From assembly GCF_032854445.1 (NCBI RefSeq), contig NC_088304.1, positions 13,467,704 through 13,531,703 on the forward strand: a stretch of DNA of 64,000 nucleotides, written 5' to 3'. This document shows, one piece after another, positions 1-32,699 of the stretch. The first letter of the stretch is position 1, and each line of letters starts with the position of its first letter. The notes under the pieces were generated by a model. The model was not told the origin of the DNA, searched no databases, and was given only the letters and a program-made list of their open reading frames with translations. Source of the stretch: Liolophura sinensis. Lineage: Eukaryota; Mollusca; Polyplacophora; Chitonida; Chitonidae. A program made the position numbers and the translations under genes.

Positions 1-421
1 TACATTTATATGTAATCCTGTGGTCATATATACCTGTTAGGTAAAGATATATGTTTACAATAGAATATGTTACATAAACAAAAATGTTGCCATTCTTTAT
101 ATGACTACAGTAATTCACAAATATGTACATGTAATTTTGACAGGAATATGCAGTTTTATGGTTTCTCTTTTCTCACAGTTAGTCCAATTATTTTTCTGAA
201 GGAAAAAAAAAATCTTTTTCAAAATATGGAGGAATTTAGAGAAGTGTACATATACTGACAAGTATACATGTATATCTTTTGTGAGTTGATTCTTAACAGT
301 TTAATTTTAATATACATTTAGACATGTACATGTACATTTCATGTGATATCAACTTATTTTGCCATCACTTTATTCTTAGTTCCTGATCGTATGTAAAAAT
401 ACGTAGATTCAGACCAAAACT

Positions 422-514
422 ACATGGGTGTTTACACAGTTTTCTCATGGGTGTTTACACAGTTGTCTCATGGGTGTTTACACAGTTGTCTCATGGGTGT
501 TTACACAGTTGTCG
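422..514. repeat. 23-bp minisatellite, 4 copies
   Basis: Four near-identical copies of TCATGGGTGTTTACACAGTT plus GTC. Confidence 0.9.
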
Positions 515-1140
515 CATCAGCCGGTGTATATGCTAGTCAAAGTATATAAACATTTTGCTTTTCTGTTTATAATACAGTGTACATTGTGTACAGAGTTAAC
601 TGTATTTTTTAAAATGAGTTTGTTTAAGTATATTTTGAGGCTATTATTCAATTTAGACTAGTAAAAGTATACTTTTGGTGAATTAAGCCCTGAAATTGGC
701 CAACCCAACCCATGTAGTTTTACCTCCAAAATCAAATTTAAAAAGGCATATCGAATCGCACTGAAAGTTGACCATTCATTTGCATAATGGTTGAAGAAGA
801 TTTAGGGTAATTATGGTTGTTAACAAACAGACAGTGTTGCTTATTTATACACTCCAATATCCTTTGTTCCCGCATGAAGAATTTCACATTAGTAACATAG
901 AGGCCACAAGCATGCCATGTGGAAGTACATGGTCAGTGCCAAAGAAAAGAAATCCTTAAACTGAGTGATGTGGATATATACTTTGTTTTCAATACATGAT
1001 ACGGAAGAAACTGCTGTGGACAGTGTGTTATAAGTCTTTGTGTGAGGGAGACTCAGTTTATATCTCCCATACCAGTGAATAGCTTCAGTTAATCTATTCA
1101 TTGTGTGAATCAAGGACAAATGGAATACATGTAAAACTGA

Positions 1141-1400
1141 GGGCCTCCATGGCTCAGTTGGCTAGTGCAGCACAATGACCCAGGAGGCTCTCACCGTTCC
1201 GGTCGCTGTGAGTTCAAGTCCAGCTCATGCTGATTTCCCCTCCGCCCGTATGTGTGAAGGTCTGACATCAACGTGCGGATGGTTGTGGGTTTCCCCCCGG
1301 GAAGGCTCTGCCTTGTTTCCTCCCACCATAATGCTGTCCGCTGTCATATAAGTGAAATATTCTTGAGTACGGCTTAAAACACCAACCAAATCAATAAATG
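1141..1400 (+). mobile_element. SINE family A, full-length tRNA-derived copy
   Basis: The 5' head has a pol III A box (TGGCTCAGTTGG) and B box (GAGTTCAAGTCC). The body contains GTGCGGATGGTTGTGGGTTT and CACCATAATGCTG, and the 3' end contains AAATATTCTTGAGTACGGC then AAACACCAACCAAATCAATA. This is the most complete copy here and serves as reference for about fifteen fragments elsewhere. Membership in a named superfamily (for example Meta or Nin-DC SINEs) was not tested. Confidence 0.85.
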
Positions 1401-1557
1401 CATGTAAAACCGAAACCACAGAACATACTCATAAATCATAAAGTAAATCATTATTTCTAACATTTAATGATTAATTCAGTGCTACTCTTTATACATCATC
1501 CATATCAGATGGCACACTTTTAATCTTTCTAAGTACAGCAGTACTCTAGTGCATGTA

Positions 1558-1679
1558 TAGTATATTTCCGGTGTTAATTAATATAAAGAAAGACTGTTCC
1601 CATATCTCAAAATTGTATAGTATATCTCCAGTGTTAATTAATATAAGGGAAAAAATGTTCCCATATCTCAAAATTGTAT
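1558..1679. repeat. About 60-bp tandem duplication
   Basis: Two adjacent copies of a segment containing GTGTTAATTAATATAA and CCCATATCTCAAAATTGTA, with a few differences. Confidence 0.85.
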
Positions 1680-1817
1680 GATTCACATTTATTCACAGGG
1701 TTGACACAGCTACTACATTTATGCTTTAATTATGAGTGTTTGTAGAACACGGTTTTGATGTAATATACGAGAAGGGTTTTCATGCATGTCTATAAAAATA
1801 CTGTATAACGAAAACAT

Positions 1818-2045
1818 GTACCCTAAGTCTTCAACTTTTTCAACCACCACTACAACCAATATTTTGAAACATTCTGAGAAAGCTATGGTGTGTGGAGAAA
1901 TAATTTGCCCAGTTTTATGAAGGTTGGTTGCATCTTAAGTGACACAAACAAATAATTTTTATATTTATTTTGATAATAATTGTGTGCTTAAATTCCCCAA
2001 AAATGGACTTGTCATTGAAAGATTTAAGATTCACAGCAAGTGTAT
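1818..2045 (+). repeat. Dispersed repeat E, copy 1
   Basis: Shares about 220 bp of interrupted similarity with 21333-21560: both contain GAAACATTCTGAGAAA, GAGAAATAATT, CAGTTTT, a short ATGACACAAACA-like word and ATAATAATTGT. Ends and class are unknown. Confidence 0.6.
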
Positions 2046-3114
2046 TGTGCAGGTGGATTTAATTTTAAATTGCATGAACTACCGGTGTGCGTCTCTGACA
2101 GATGCATATGCTTAAAACAGAATTGCAGATGAGAAGAAGGGAACAGAGCTATCAATTATAACATTTATTTAGTATTTCTTTCATTGAGTGCATGCCACAT
2201 GCATGTGGTAGCAAGCCCTGAAGGCAGCCCAGGGTTTTCTCCCCTGATATTGATTATTGTCTTGGAGATGGACGGAGCTCTGCTGTGGAGTGAGTCATTC
2301 GCCCGCCTCATCAGCCTATGTTGTCATTTTGGCCACATGGCATCGTGACACATGGTCTTCTCTGTCTGGAGGTTTGATTGTCATGGCCATTATTGACAAA
2401 ACGGTGTTCAGATTCTCTCTGAAAATCTGGCTCTTGTAAAGGATTTATGCTCTTTCTGTACCTGTGCCATTTTCTTCAAAGTACAAGTTTATGCCTTTTC
2501 AGTGTATTAAATACACTATCTGGATTTCTGAGATTGTCAAGGGAACAGATTTTGACCTGCCACATTGTCTGCTGGAACTTGGAATGTGAATTAAGCTGTT
2601 TTTTTTTTTGTGCATCGTTATGCCGTGATTTGAGAAGGAATTCCGGCACCATTGTCTGAGAAGGCAGCTTTTGTCTGTCTGTCTGATCGTAGTTCTCTCC
2701 AGTACACCATGGATTCTTCAGTGTTCCTCAAAGTTTGGATTTCTCCTAAATTCCAAGGAGATTAATAGGCTCTGTCTGAAGTGAACTGTAAGACTTGTGG
2801 ATATTTTTTTGTGTGTGTGCTGTTTCGTTTGGGTGTTCATGGTTGACTTGCAATTTTTTTACAGCAATTTCAATACCTTTAGGGTGAACTCAAGTCTTAA
2901 TTCTACATTCTACTGAATTTGAAAGTTTGGTATTGTTTTGGGGTTGCAAATGCAAATTATTTCAACTGTACATGATATTCATGTACATGTTAGTACATGG
3001 ACTACAAGGACATTTGCAATGCAGTATCATCACATGTAACATTCCACTTGTATGGGAGAGTACATGTACATATAGCTCTGTGATATCATGTAACTTATCA
3101 ATTTCAAGGATTGG

Positions 3115-3380
3115 ATCCACTCCAACTGATACAGTGCTCTTTGCTGTAGACCACACTCCAACTGATACCATGTTCTTGCTGTAGTCCACACTCCAACTGA
3201 TGCCATGTTCTTGCTGTAGTCCACACTCCAACTGATTCAATGCACTTGCTGTAGTCCACACTCCAACTGATACCATGTTCTTGTTGTAGTCTACACCCCA
3301 ACTGATACAGTGCATTTGCTGTAGTCCACACTCCAACTGATACCATGTTCTTGCTGTAGTCCACACTCCAACTGATACTA
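3115..3380. repeat. 35-bp minisatellite, about 7.5 copies
   Basis: Unit contains CCACACTCCAACTGATACCA then TGTTCTTGCTGTAGT. Overlapping minus-strand reading frames (MDYSKNMVSVGVW-type) are by-products of the repeat. Confidence 0.92.
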
Positions 3381-4505
3381 TGAGCTTGTAATTATAATTA
3401 TAATAAGTTTAAACAGTAGGAAACAGGAAGTGACTCAGATCATCTGCATCTTCATATTGACTACCCAACAGTTTATATGCATGTGCCTTGTGCACGAACA
3501 TGATAAATAATTTGTCCCTGTGCCAACAGACATTATTCATGTCATGTGTTATGGAAGCTGAAACCACGGACAGGTATAATGTACTTATCTTAGAATGGTA
3601 AAATGAATCAGTATGAAAGTACATGAGCGTCTAGAATTTGGAATACTTTCTTTTTTAAATATTTTATTAGTACTTCTATGAATATGCCTAGTGATTGTCA
3701 TACATTTTTCCCTAAATTCCTCAACCTTTTCACATACGAAAGAGCAACTTTCATTGCAGTTAAAGCAGATTTTTAATTTGATTTTTGGAGACCAAACTAC
3801 ATCGGTTGGATTGACAGTTTCAGGGCTTCACGAAAAGTGTAATTTTATCAGTCCACACAGAGAAATGCCCTCAGAATATGCTGGAATAGACATGTGGAAA
3901 TCATGCGAAAAAGGCTGATGAATGACAGTATGTATAATCGTGTGGATGGACACTCTACCCATGTGATGTACATGTAGTTATTATGTGCTCAGTATACACA
4001 AACATGAACATTAATTTATTTACAAATAGTTATCAGCATATGAAAACTTCACCACCATGCTAAACAATTACTTCCAGGGTTATTAAATCTGTAAAAAAAA
4101 AATTTCAAAACAATTTCAGGTTCTGTTATATTTTTTACATTGTACGTGTATCAATTATTGTATTGTATACAGTACAGTTGCGAACTGAAACAGGATCTAG
4201 CGGAGCACTGGAAATTACAGTGCAGTTATTTTCTGTGTGAAATCTCTTTCTGGGTAGAGGAAATTTTGTTAAGTGACCTCCTTTTTGCTGTGTTTGTTTT
4301 ATTTTAACACATGCCCATTGATACTGATGCTGGGAAGTTTTATTATAGGATTATTAAGGTGGTGGATACATGTGATTGTGGTTGACTCAGTATCCTGCGG
4401 TTGTGATGAAATCTGTCAAATTTTGTCATTCACATGGACGTAGCTGAACATATACGTGGATGGTAGTCACAGTGTGCATGTACCTAGTGATGTCCTTGTC
4501 TGTGC

Positions 4506-4594
4506 AGGAGACATGTATAAATCAGGAGACAGGTATAAATCAGGAGACAGAGGTATAAATCAGGAGACAGAGGTATAAATCAGGAGACAGAGGC
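4506..4594. repeat. About 20-bp tandem repeat, 4-5 copies
   Basis: Copies of CAGGAGACAGAGGTATAAAT; the first two are shorter variants. Confidence 0.9.
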
Positions 4595-5137
4595 ACATTC
4601 TGTACTTTTGAAGGGGGAGACAGAAATGTTCGGGTCTTTTTCTTATGTTACATACTTCTGTTATAACATATGAGAGAGGTCACTTGTTTATTCTCTGTAG
4701 ATAAATCAGTGTGCCGCCCAACGTCCTTGTGCGTCGCAGTGTTTGTGCATTAACTTTTCTATACTGTCTACGTGTTGATAATCTTCACTCCATTCCTGAT
4801 TTATACTGGTCTTTCTAATGGGAAGTTTTTGGTACTTGAATGTAGCATTGCCCTAGTCTTCAAAAAACATATGGATGCTTGACTGTGAAAAGAGCTCAAA
4901 TGCTATAAATCAGCATTCGTTGGTAATCGTCTTGTTGTAATCTGGAAAACCCTCCTGTTGTGAAAACGTGAACCACAAAGTTTCCCACATGTGTTTACGT
5001 GTGAACACCGAGCAAACAGACTCTTGAGTGTGACCAACATGCACGGTGCACGTGTATATGACTGACCTGAAGGACAGTGTCTGTGTGTGAGTTTATATAT
5101 GGTCACCCTGTATTGGAGCTTTACTTGACTGACCAAC

Positions 5138-25079
<19,942 letters not shown>

Positions 25080-25544
25080 TGTGTTTGTTTGCAAAAAATA
25101 ACCTGTGTAGATAAAAAAAAAAAATATTTTTATACTGGACAACACTTCACTGGTCACGTTTTCAGCAGCTTCTGTTGAGACTCGAGGCTAGTGTCATCTT
25201 TGGTGTACAGATCATGGCCTTTGATTGGGCATCCTGTAATAGTTATTTTGCTCTATTTCCGTGCCATCTGTGATGTCTGCATTAAAAATGCTGCCAATTT
25301 CTCACCTGTTACAAAGTGCACTGCATAAATCTGCCATGGAAACAAAAATGTGGAACTGTACCCTGCAAAGAATTCCTATAGAGCTACAGGGTGGCCTTCG
25401 AGATGAACAGTCGGTTTAGAGTTGAGTCGGTTTAGAGTTGTTTACTGTGTTGGCTGGCCATGTTGGAGTTGCTAACACTCTTGATGTACATGTATCTCCA
25501 ATTTGAAGATTCCTCAACTTCAGCTATCATCTTAGATTTGTTAC

Positions 25545-25775
25545 ATGTCTGGTTCAGCCATCTTGGATTTTTTTTTTGAAGACTGTGGTTCAGCCATCTT
25601 GAATTTGTTAACACACCGATTCATCCATCGTGAATTTGTAAACTCATTGGCTCAGTCGACTGGGATTTCCCAGATCTGCTGTAATATTAGCATTCTTAGA
25701 TTTGTTAACACAGGTGTTCAACCAAGTAGTTTGTGTTTTAACACACTGGTTCAGCCATCTTGGATTTGCTAGATC
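25545..25775. repeat. Degenerate interspersed repeat
   Basis: GGTTCAGCCATCTTGGATTT and GAATTTGTTAACAC variants recur several times at irregular spacing. Confidence 0.7.
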
Positions 25776-28199
25776 TCTGTGTAGTTTTTGGATTTGTCCA
25801 CTTTCATGAACTTCCTTCTCGGATATGTTGTTAACCAGCCTGATAATCCATTTTGCCATGCAGCCTTAGAACAATTTAAGCTCAAGACTTCAGTGAAGGA
25901 CATATACAGTGTTAGTTTAAGGCAATTTACATATTGTTTTTTCGTTTTAAGAAAGGAAACGAAAAACAATGGCATCTGCCTTTGTGTTTTGGATATTCTG
26001 TGACAGACATGGGTACATACATGTATGAAGAGGAGTTACCTCCCTTTGAAGTGGTCAGTTAGTGCTGACCACTCATTTGCACATACAAAACATTGATGGT
26101 TCAAAAGAGGAAAAAAGTGAGAAGTGGACACATTTGAAGTGACCAAGCCATCAGTGTTCAGCTTGAATGTGAAACGTGATGAGAGATCCCGTGTTTAGGA
26201 AATGAAGCAAAAAGTGCTAAATGTCTTGGTATCCTTATGAAGTGCTGTATGAAAAAAAAATCGTCCTTGTCAGCCTGAGCATGAACTGTTTTTCTCATGT
26301 GCCACATATGACCTTGACCTATGCAATATGACCTTTTGATCTTTTTAATGGGGACAAAGGTCAGCTACGTTTTACACATGACATTCCAACAGTTACAAAG
26401 TGTTAAGAAACTTCTAAAGAATCATGAGAATTCCTTTAACCGACTTGCAGGTTCAGCATGTATATTATATCCTGTGAAGCTGTTTTTGAAAAAGAAACAG
26501 TTCTTAGAATTCTTAAGATGAGTTTTATATCTCCCTAACTAATACCTTAATTAACAAATCATTCCTGTTGGACAAAGAAGCACCTTGTGTAGAGCCACTG
26601 TTTACTCCCTTTTTTTGTACCCCAAAAAAAATCTTCCTCTCCATCAGAAAAGAATTTTTTTCAGCCTGGTACCCTGCCACTTATTTGGAGCATGGCAGCT
26701 GTTAGGAGGCAAGATTACATGTAAGACTGAAGAAACTCGTCAGTGATGACACTGCAGAAAATTTCTTTACTGTGTGTAAACGGCATAAAAGGGAAATAAT
26801 GCTTGTGGCTAGGATTTGTTCTTATTGTCGTGACAGAAACTGACATAGCATTGTAAGCCTGATGGCTGTGCCACTCGAGAGTTCAATTTTTGCCACTGGC
26901 CTTTTACTTACATGTAACATCGTGTCTGTGTAACGATAACAAGGTGCTGTCTTCTCCTATAAGATCATTTTATAGCGTTGATGGACCAAACAAAATTTTT
27001 TGGCGCTTTAATATGTTGTACTTGTTTACTAATTGAATTAATTTCATGATATGCACCACTGTGTGTTCTTACATGAAGCTCATAGAAAAAAGGACCAATT
27101 TTATCCTTCCCCCCCACACCCTTCATCCTGCAGACAGCTTTAACGGTTGCTGGTATTTTTTCAGATCTTTGATAAAGTTTTCATATTTTTTCTTAAATGT
27201 TCTGCTTATAATGTTCTTTATATTCATGTATATATTAATATTTGGGTCTATGGTGAAATTAGAAAGTGTAATTGTTTGCGAATGGCTAGTTGTGTAAAGT
27301 GCTGAAATTTAATTTAAACTCCAGTAAGTTCATATTGTGATATCGTTTTTTTACAATGTTCATGATGATTAATTGGTTTGTGCGTATGTGTTATTTACAT
27401 GTATAGATATAAGCTACGTGCACATCGATATTTTCTTCCAATGTATGATGTTTTCTAGACTTATTTCTTGATTTTTCACTTTTTCTACAAAGAAATTTTT
27501 TGAGACAGCTTTCAGTACAACCTTCAAAAGCATGTGCTACAACCATAAAGAGATTTCTGTACAATCCTGCAGCAGATTGTACAACCTACATGTATGTTTC
27601 TGTAGAACCTGTGAATGAAGACTGAGTCTTACTTGATAGGAGCTTTGCTAAATGAAGCGTTACTCTAAGTCTTGATTTTATACAGTGATCAGAACAGTTT
27701 GATCTTTAAAGGTTAATTCCTTGGAAGATGTACCTATAATAAAATGTAAAAGGTTTATCACTTGCCCAAGTACATCTTTGACAGCAGGAACAAGTGGCAC
27801 AATATTTTTTCTGCAAGCTGATATATTCCATACAAAATCAGCACCTTACATTCGACCAAATGCTCTTCATGTAAAGTCTTGACTATCACACTTGCGTTTA
27901 AAGAGAATAAAACATCAAAGAAAGTTTGTTCGTTAAAATAGATATGGTACAGTAACTTTATCAGGAAAGACGTTTCTTTTGTAACATAATCTGACAATCA
28001 TGTCAACAACACATCATTAGTATTGCCATCTTTAGCATGGTCGGACATTTTGGAGAAGAAATACAGATATTTAAGCTGTTTATGGTGCAGTTGTTGTTCA
28101 TTGAGTCCTAACAGTTGTAAGGTCATTTTCACATCTTTTAATTAATCAGCTGATTGTATTAAAATATGAACATGTACTCAAGGAGATCAAACTACTTTG

Positions 28200-28243
28200 A
28201 ATTGATTTCTCTTTTTTTTTTTCTTTTTTTTCTTTTTTTTTTA
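28200..28243. repeat. Poly-pyrimidine (T-rich) tract
   Basis: Forty or so bases of T broken by single C residues, ending TTTTAG. Confidence 0.9.
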
Positions 28244-28580
28244 GACATAAATGATTGTAGCGTGAAAAGATACATGAATGAAGTTACCAGTTCTTAACCT
28301 TTGCATTTTTTTATAGTTTACTTGCTCATAAATATTCTGGTTTTTGAAAGACAGAAAGTATACATGTATTCTGGTAATGAAAATCACATCCAGGGTTTTA
28401 GCCGAGCTTGCTCATTAGGCTTGTGGAATCACAGAGTGTTTCAGTATAGTGACAAATTAGGGATCAAAAATTACATTTCTTTTACACTTTACATTCCTTT
28501 GAACAAATATAAATGATACCGGTACAGCTACAGATATAGAGGTGTTTCTCATTAAACTTATATAAGAGTTATAGATCATT

Positions 28581-28683
28581 GGACAGCTTACATGTCGCAT
28601 AATCAAATGCTACATGTAGCATGAACTGTTGCGACAGCTTACATGTTGCATAATCAGATGCTACATGTAGCATGAACTGTTGC
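28581..28683. repeat. 51-bp tandem duplication with internal palindrome
   Basis: Two copies, differing at a few bases, of a unit containing GACAGCTTACATGTTGCATA and the palindrome GCTACATGTAGC. Confidence 0.92.
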
Positions 28684-29027
28684 AATATGTATTGGTTGGT
28701 TTGTTGAATATTTGCAATGTGTATGCATGTTTGTGTAGCACGCATTTAGGGACATGACATTTTTATTGACAGAACTCGAGGACCAGATTTTACCATTTAC
28801 TTTATTTCACCTAAGGTTCGGTTTGTCAAAATGAACGTAAAGGCCTTAAAATGATACTTAATAATGCCAGTAACACAGAAGTGATTTTGATCAGAAATAA
28901 TCAAATCAGAATAATCTCATCCAATAGCTCAGCATATGAATTATGATATGCCAAATATAGGTGAAAATTTCTGTCAGACGGAATACATGAAGTGTGCAGA
29001 GGTGAAATTTCTTTGTGTGTGTGTGTT

Positions 29028-29055
29028 GGGAGCGGGGGTGGGGGTGGGGGGCGGG
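29028..29055 (+). other. G-quadruplex motif
   Basis: Five or more runs of three to six G separated by one or two bases, after a (GT)n run. Fits the G3+N1-7 rule on the LIMK sense strand. Confidence 0.6.
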
Positions 29056-31071
29056 TGACGTTAAAAGGAAGCATGAGAAAAAAAACAAGCCAACATACCA
29101 AATGCATGGACTTCAGAAATTTGTGAAATCAAACAACAAAAAGTCACCTTATCAAGTCAAGACTCGAAAAGCATTACAACACATATAAGTGCACCTAAAT
29201 TTATACAGGAACTGGTGTTGAGTTGTAATTGTTCTGTATTGATTTGTCATTGTTCTGTATTGATCATAGCCAAGACAGGAAATAATCATTTTCATAAATA
29301 TGAGTTGTCCACATAGCTAATTATGCGTCACTTTTCAGTGATTGTCAGATTGCCAGACACATCCTTCTCTGACAGGATGGGCTTGGTTTTTTTTTTCTAT
29401 TCACACTCTACCATTGCTAGGCTGGCTCCCTGCCCTACTGTCTGACAGTTAAAGGATACAATCAGAGAAGGGCACTCAGATTTATTTGTCTCACGGCGTA
29501 CACCAATTCGGGGGAATATGGTGACTTTCCCGTCTATAAAATAAGATGTGTGGTACACTATTCATTACCACCTTTGCAGTGATGTTTAGTGGGCTAACAA
29601 ATAATGTAAAACTACTTCACTACAAAAGAAGAATGGGTCATTTCAGCTTGGCCCTGAGTTGCCAAATTGCGTGAGAGACGTTGAAAATCTCATTGAAAAT
29701 TTATGCAACATTTTTGCACGTAAAAAGATGTACATTTGGGATGTAGTTTATGGTTGCCAGAGAAGTATGGTTTTTTTATTAAATTAAATTTTTTATTAAA
29801 TGCAACAGTAACAGAGTATTACGTTACATAACACAATAGATGTACATACTAGCATCTCTCGGCCTTGGTGTTAAAATTAACATTTTATGTTTTGTGAACT
29901 AGCTAAAACATTTGCAGTGAGATTGAAAGCTCATGAAGACGAACATTGTACATAATTCAAATGTGTAAGGGTTGGATTATAACAAAGCTGGTAACTTGCC
30001 GTGGAAAATTGGCGACTTACCACCTTAAATTGGCTGCCAAAAACATTTTTGAGGTAAATTTCTGTTCCCTCTAGGAAAAAATGACTACATGTAAAATCAA
30101 ATGGGTGAAAGAGTTTTGTTCAACATGTTCTCATTTTAATCTTTTGTGCTGAATGGGACATATTTTGTATATATGTTTTTGGTACACAACATTGTGGAAT
30201 GTGCCTTTTAAAAGCCAAGAACATACTTCTTGCAGTGCATGCGCCGCTCCCTACATAGCTAATTTACACGTAAGGCAAGCATAGGGAGGGGAACATGCGC
30301 TGTATCAAAGCATTACGAGCTAAGAACACACCTCTGGCTGACTCTTTAAAGGTACTTTCATGTGCATAATCAGATGGTGAAAATAGGTAATTACTTGAAA
30401 AAAAAAACCTTGAATGTCTTTTTTTCCGTGCGAAAAGGCTAAATTATAGAAGTGCTATTTTCCACGGACAATCCAGTAACAAGCATAGGTTATAGCATAG
30501 CCTAGAAGTTATTGTATAGTCTGTATCCGTGCAGAATCCCCGTGGATGTCTTGATTTATGGTTACAACATAATTATACTGCCATGGTTTACATCAAACTA
30601 TTAGTAGCATGTATTTTTAACGAACTTACACATATTACCGCACGGTTTACTTGAACTGTTCCAAGAACGAGGGGAAGATGTGAAAAATAAGCAATTTAAA
30701 TGTAAATGAGATGTTCGGTATCCTATAATGATGGATTTGTTGAATAGGGACTTTTTGTTCTGTCTTCCAAAACGCACAGCCTCTGTAAATGTAGGTGAAG
30801 TTTAAGCATTGTAGAAACTATTTTGAAGCAGGAGAACAAAGTAAAGCACAAGTTCAAAAGTAAAACTATATTTTTCGATGCATGTGTTCCTCGAAGTTTA
30901 TCCATGTCGAAGTTTAAAACTTCATTTAAAAAAGGCTTAGTGTGTGATCCTAAAAGTTCAAAATTGTGAACTACTTGTGGGGGTTTTTTCTGACTTTTAA
31001 CTTTTAGAATCCAAAAATTAGCATGTCAATCGGGTTTCAATTTTGGACTGACTAAGTCAAACCTGACGGGG

Positions 31072-31203
31072 AATTGGTAGATCAAACTACTTGTATAACA
31101 ATGGAATTGGAAAGTCAAACTACTTCTGTAACAGTGGAATTGGAAGATAAAACTGCTTGTATAACAATGGAATCGGAAGATTAAACTACTTGTATAACGA
31201 TGG
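31072..31203. repeat. 33-bp minisatellite, 4 copies
   Basis: Unit AATTGGAAGATCAAACTACT plus TGTATAACAATGG, with substitutions. Confidence 0.9.
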
Positions 31204-31413
31204 CCACTAGCATATGCGGTACAGTTCCTACACACCATTGTACATAGAGCGTTGGAGATCTCCCTTTTGATAATACAGCTCTAAGGGGCTATAGATAACT
31301 GTACAGATGGAGCAGTCCGTGCTCTGTATTACGAACGTTACCAAAAGAACATACCTTTATATTGTTGTATACACAGACGGGGACCAACTATACCCTGTTA
31401 AGTTATATGCAAG

Positions 31414-31485
31414 AATAAAAATAAAGAAAAAGGTTAGACCCTTGTGTCTTGTGTGATTTCTGTAATCATTGTGTTTGTGTGATTG
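31414..31485 (+). terminator. Candidate poly(A) site: AATAAA with GT-rich downstream element
   Basis: AATAAA at 31414 and a second ATAAA nearby, then TTGTGTCTTGTGTGATTTCT and TTGTGTTTGTGTG about 25-65 bp later. Could end the LIMK transcript or an unseen gene. Confidence 0.3.
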
Positions 31486-31539
31486 GACATATATGTACAT
31501 GCCAGTAGGTATGTTATTGAAACCGAATTGATTTTCTGC

Positions 31540-31605
31540 TGGCCACCTTCATATAAATGAATTATTTTTAGAGTACGACGTAAAACACCAATCAAATAAA
31601 GAAAC
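31540..31605 (+). mobile_element. SINE family A 3' fragment
   Basis: GAGTACGACGTAAAACACCA then ATCAAATAAA. Confidence 0.75.
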
Positions 31606-31766
31606 AAATGCATTGGCTTTCTCCGAAACAACAGATCTCGTCTGGTATTTCCTTGGTAGTCAATCTGTAGGGTTTACACATATGTAAACTAAGTTGTAAA
31701 TGTTTAAATGCAGCAGCAAGTGGTCTAGTGATGAGAGGCTTGTGTCCTTCAGTCGCTAGGATACAC

Positions 31767-31793
31767 GATGAATGAATGAATGAATGAATGAAT
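31767..31793. repeat. (GAAT)n microsatellite, SINE tail
   Basis: Six or so GAAT units abutting the 3' end of the minus-strand SINE B. Confidence 0.85.
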
Positions 31794-32121
31794 GCTTGGT
31801 GTTCAAAGTCGTACTTAACAATTTTTCATACTAACGACGAGGAATCATTAGGTGTGTGCAAACATCTTCTTGTAGCAGGGCGAGTCAATGCCGTCAAAGC
31901 CTCCACTGAAGTATCATGCCGAAAACATCCGACATGATACCCCACTCAGTCACACCGGGCCAACCAGTAGGCCTAATGTTTCCTTGCTCCAACCTGTCAC
32001 TGCTCATCACCAACGGATGCAGCAACAAGTACATTTTTAGTCTTTGGTATCACCCGACCCGAGTTTAATCCCGGGTCACTCGACTTCGAGGTGCACGCTC
32101 TAACCATTAGGCCATCGAAGC
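31794..32121 (-). mobile_element. SINE family B, full length
   Basis: Read on the minus strand it has the tRNA-like head (A box within TGGCCTAATGGTTAGAG, B box GGGATTAAACTC), body and complete 3' end, followed by (GAAT)n as tail. Confidence 0.85.
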
Positions 32122-32268
32122 GATCTGGATGCGCGATGCCCGGGTTCAACACCCAACATTGGACAGGGAATTTATAGGTCGATAACAATAAGTGGTCATC
32201 GAAGCTCGTTTGTGCGATGTAACGTTCGTTCGTGAAGACAACTTGCCTTTCACAAGAATTGGTGACAA

Positions 32269-32330
32269 TATTTATTTATTTATTTATTTACTTTATTGGT
32301 GTTTTACGCCGTATTCAAAAATATTTTTAC
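32269..32330 (-). mobile_element. SINE family A 3' fragment
   Basis: (TATT)n tail then TTGGTGTTTTACGCCGTATT. Confidence 0.75.
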
Positions 32331-32362
32331 AATATTGAAGTGGTCAATATAATTAAGATGTA

Positions 32363-32450
32363 CAGCATAGAGAGGAAAACAAGAGCATCGACGACAGTTT
32401 GATAGCTGGCAAATGGTCACACGTAACCGATGAAATATGGCCTCTTATCT
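32363..32450 (+). repeat. Dispersed repeat D, copy 1
   Basis: CAGCATAGAGAGGAAAAC, CGACGACAGTTTGATAGCTG, GCAAATGGTCACACGTAACC, TGAAATATGGCCTCTT. Other copies: 52975, 61631 (-), 61976 (-), 62780. Confidence 0.65.
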
Positions 32451-32699
32451 TGACGCTATCATATCTTGCCCAACGTAACGTTCGTTGATTGAAGACTTGT
32501 CGTTCATAAGAATTAGTGACTATATTAAGGTGATCAGTGACTGCTCGTGTGGCTGTTTGCGTACCACTTGTCCTTCACCAGCTTGGTTCTGCACATCTTT
32601 ACTTCACACCTGGGAAAGTTCTTGAGTAACATGCCAAAGATCGGATGTATATACCCACGCGTTCTTGAGCTGTCGATGTCTAATTCGTTGTTCGTTGTT

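Larger units (their letters stand above)
1..5137. other. Non-coding, upstream of the LIMK alternative start
   Basis: No exon with a LIM1 first half (CxxC then Trp-His) was found on the + strand. If the canonical LIMK start is further left, this stretch is intron; otherwise it is promoter. It holds one full SINE (1141-1400), four small tandem arrays and a dispersed repeat (1818-2045). Short reading frames here do not resemble proteins. Confidence 0.5.
25080..31430 (+). other. Probable LIMK 3' UTR and 3' flank
   Basis: After the LIMK stop the sequence is AT-rich with no convincing gene on either strand. Poly(A) signal candidates: ATTAAA near 25281, AATAAA at 27738 and 27906, and AATAAA at 31414-31419. 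The last is followed by a strong GT-rich stretch (31441-31485), as expected downstream of cleavage sites. The true end is unknown. The stretch also holds a degenerate array around 25545-25770, a tandem duplication at 28581 and a G-rich motif at 29028. Confidence 0.4.

Noticed and set aside
1141-1225. tRNA gene
   Set aside because: A and B boxes are present but no acceptor stem pairing was found and a SINE body follows.
2962-3366. 134-codon minus frame (VSVGVWTTARTWYQLECG repeats)
   Set aside because: 35-bp minisatellite; the three frames show the same words.
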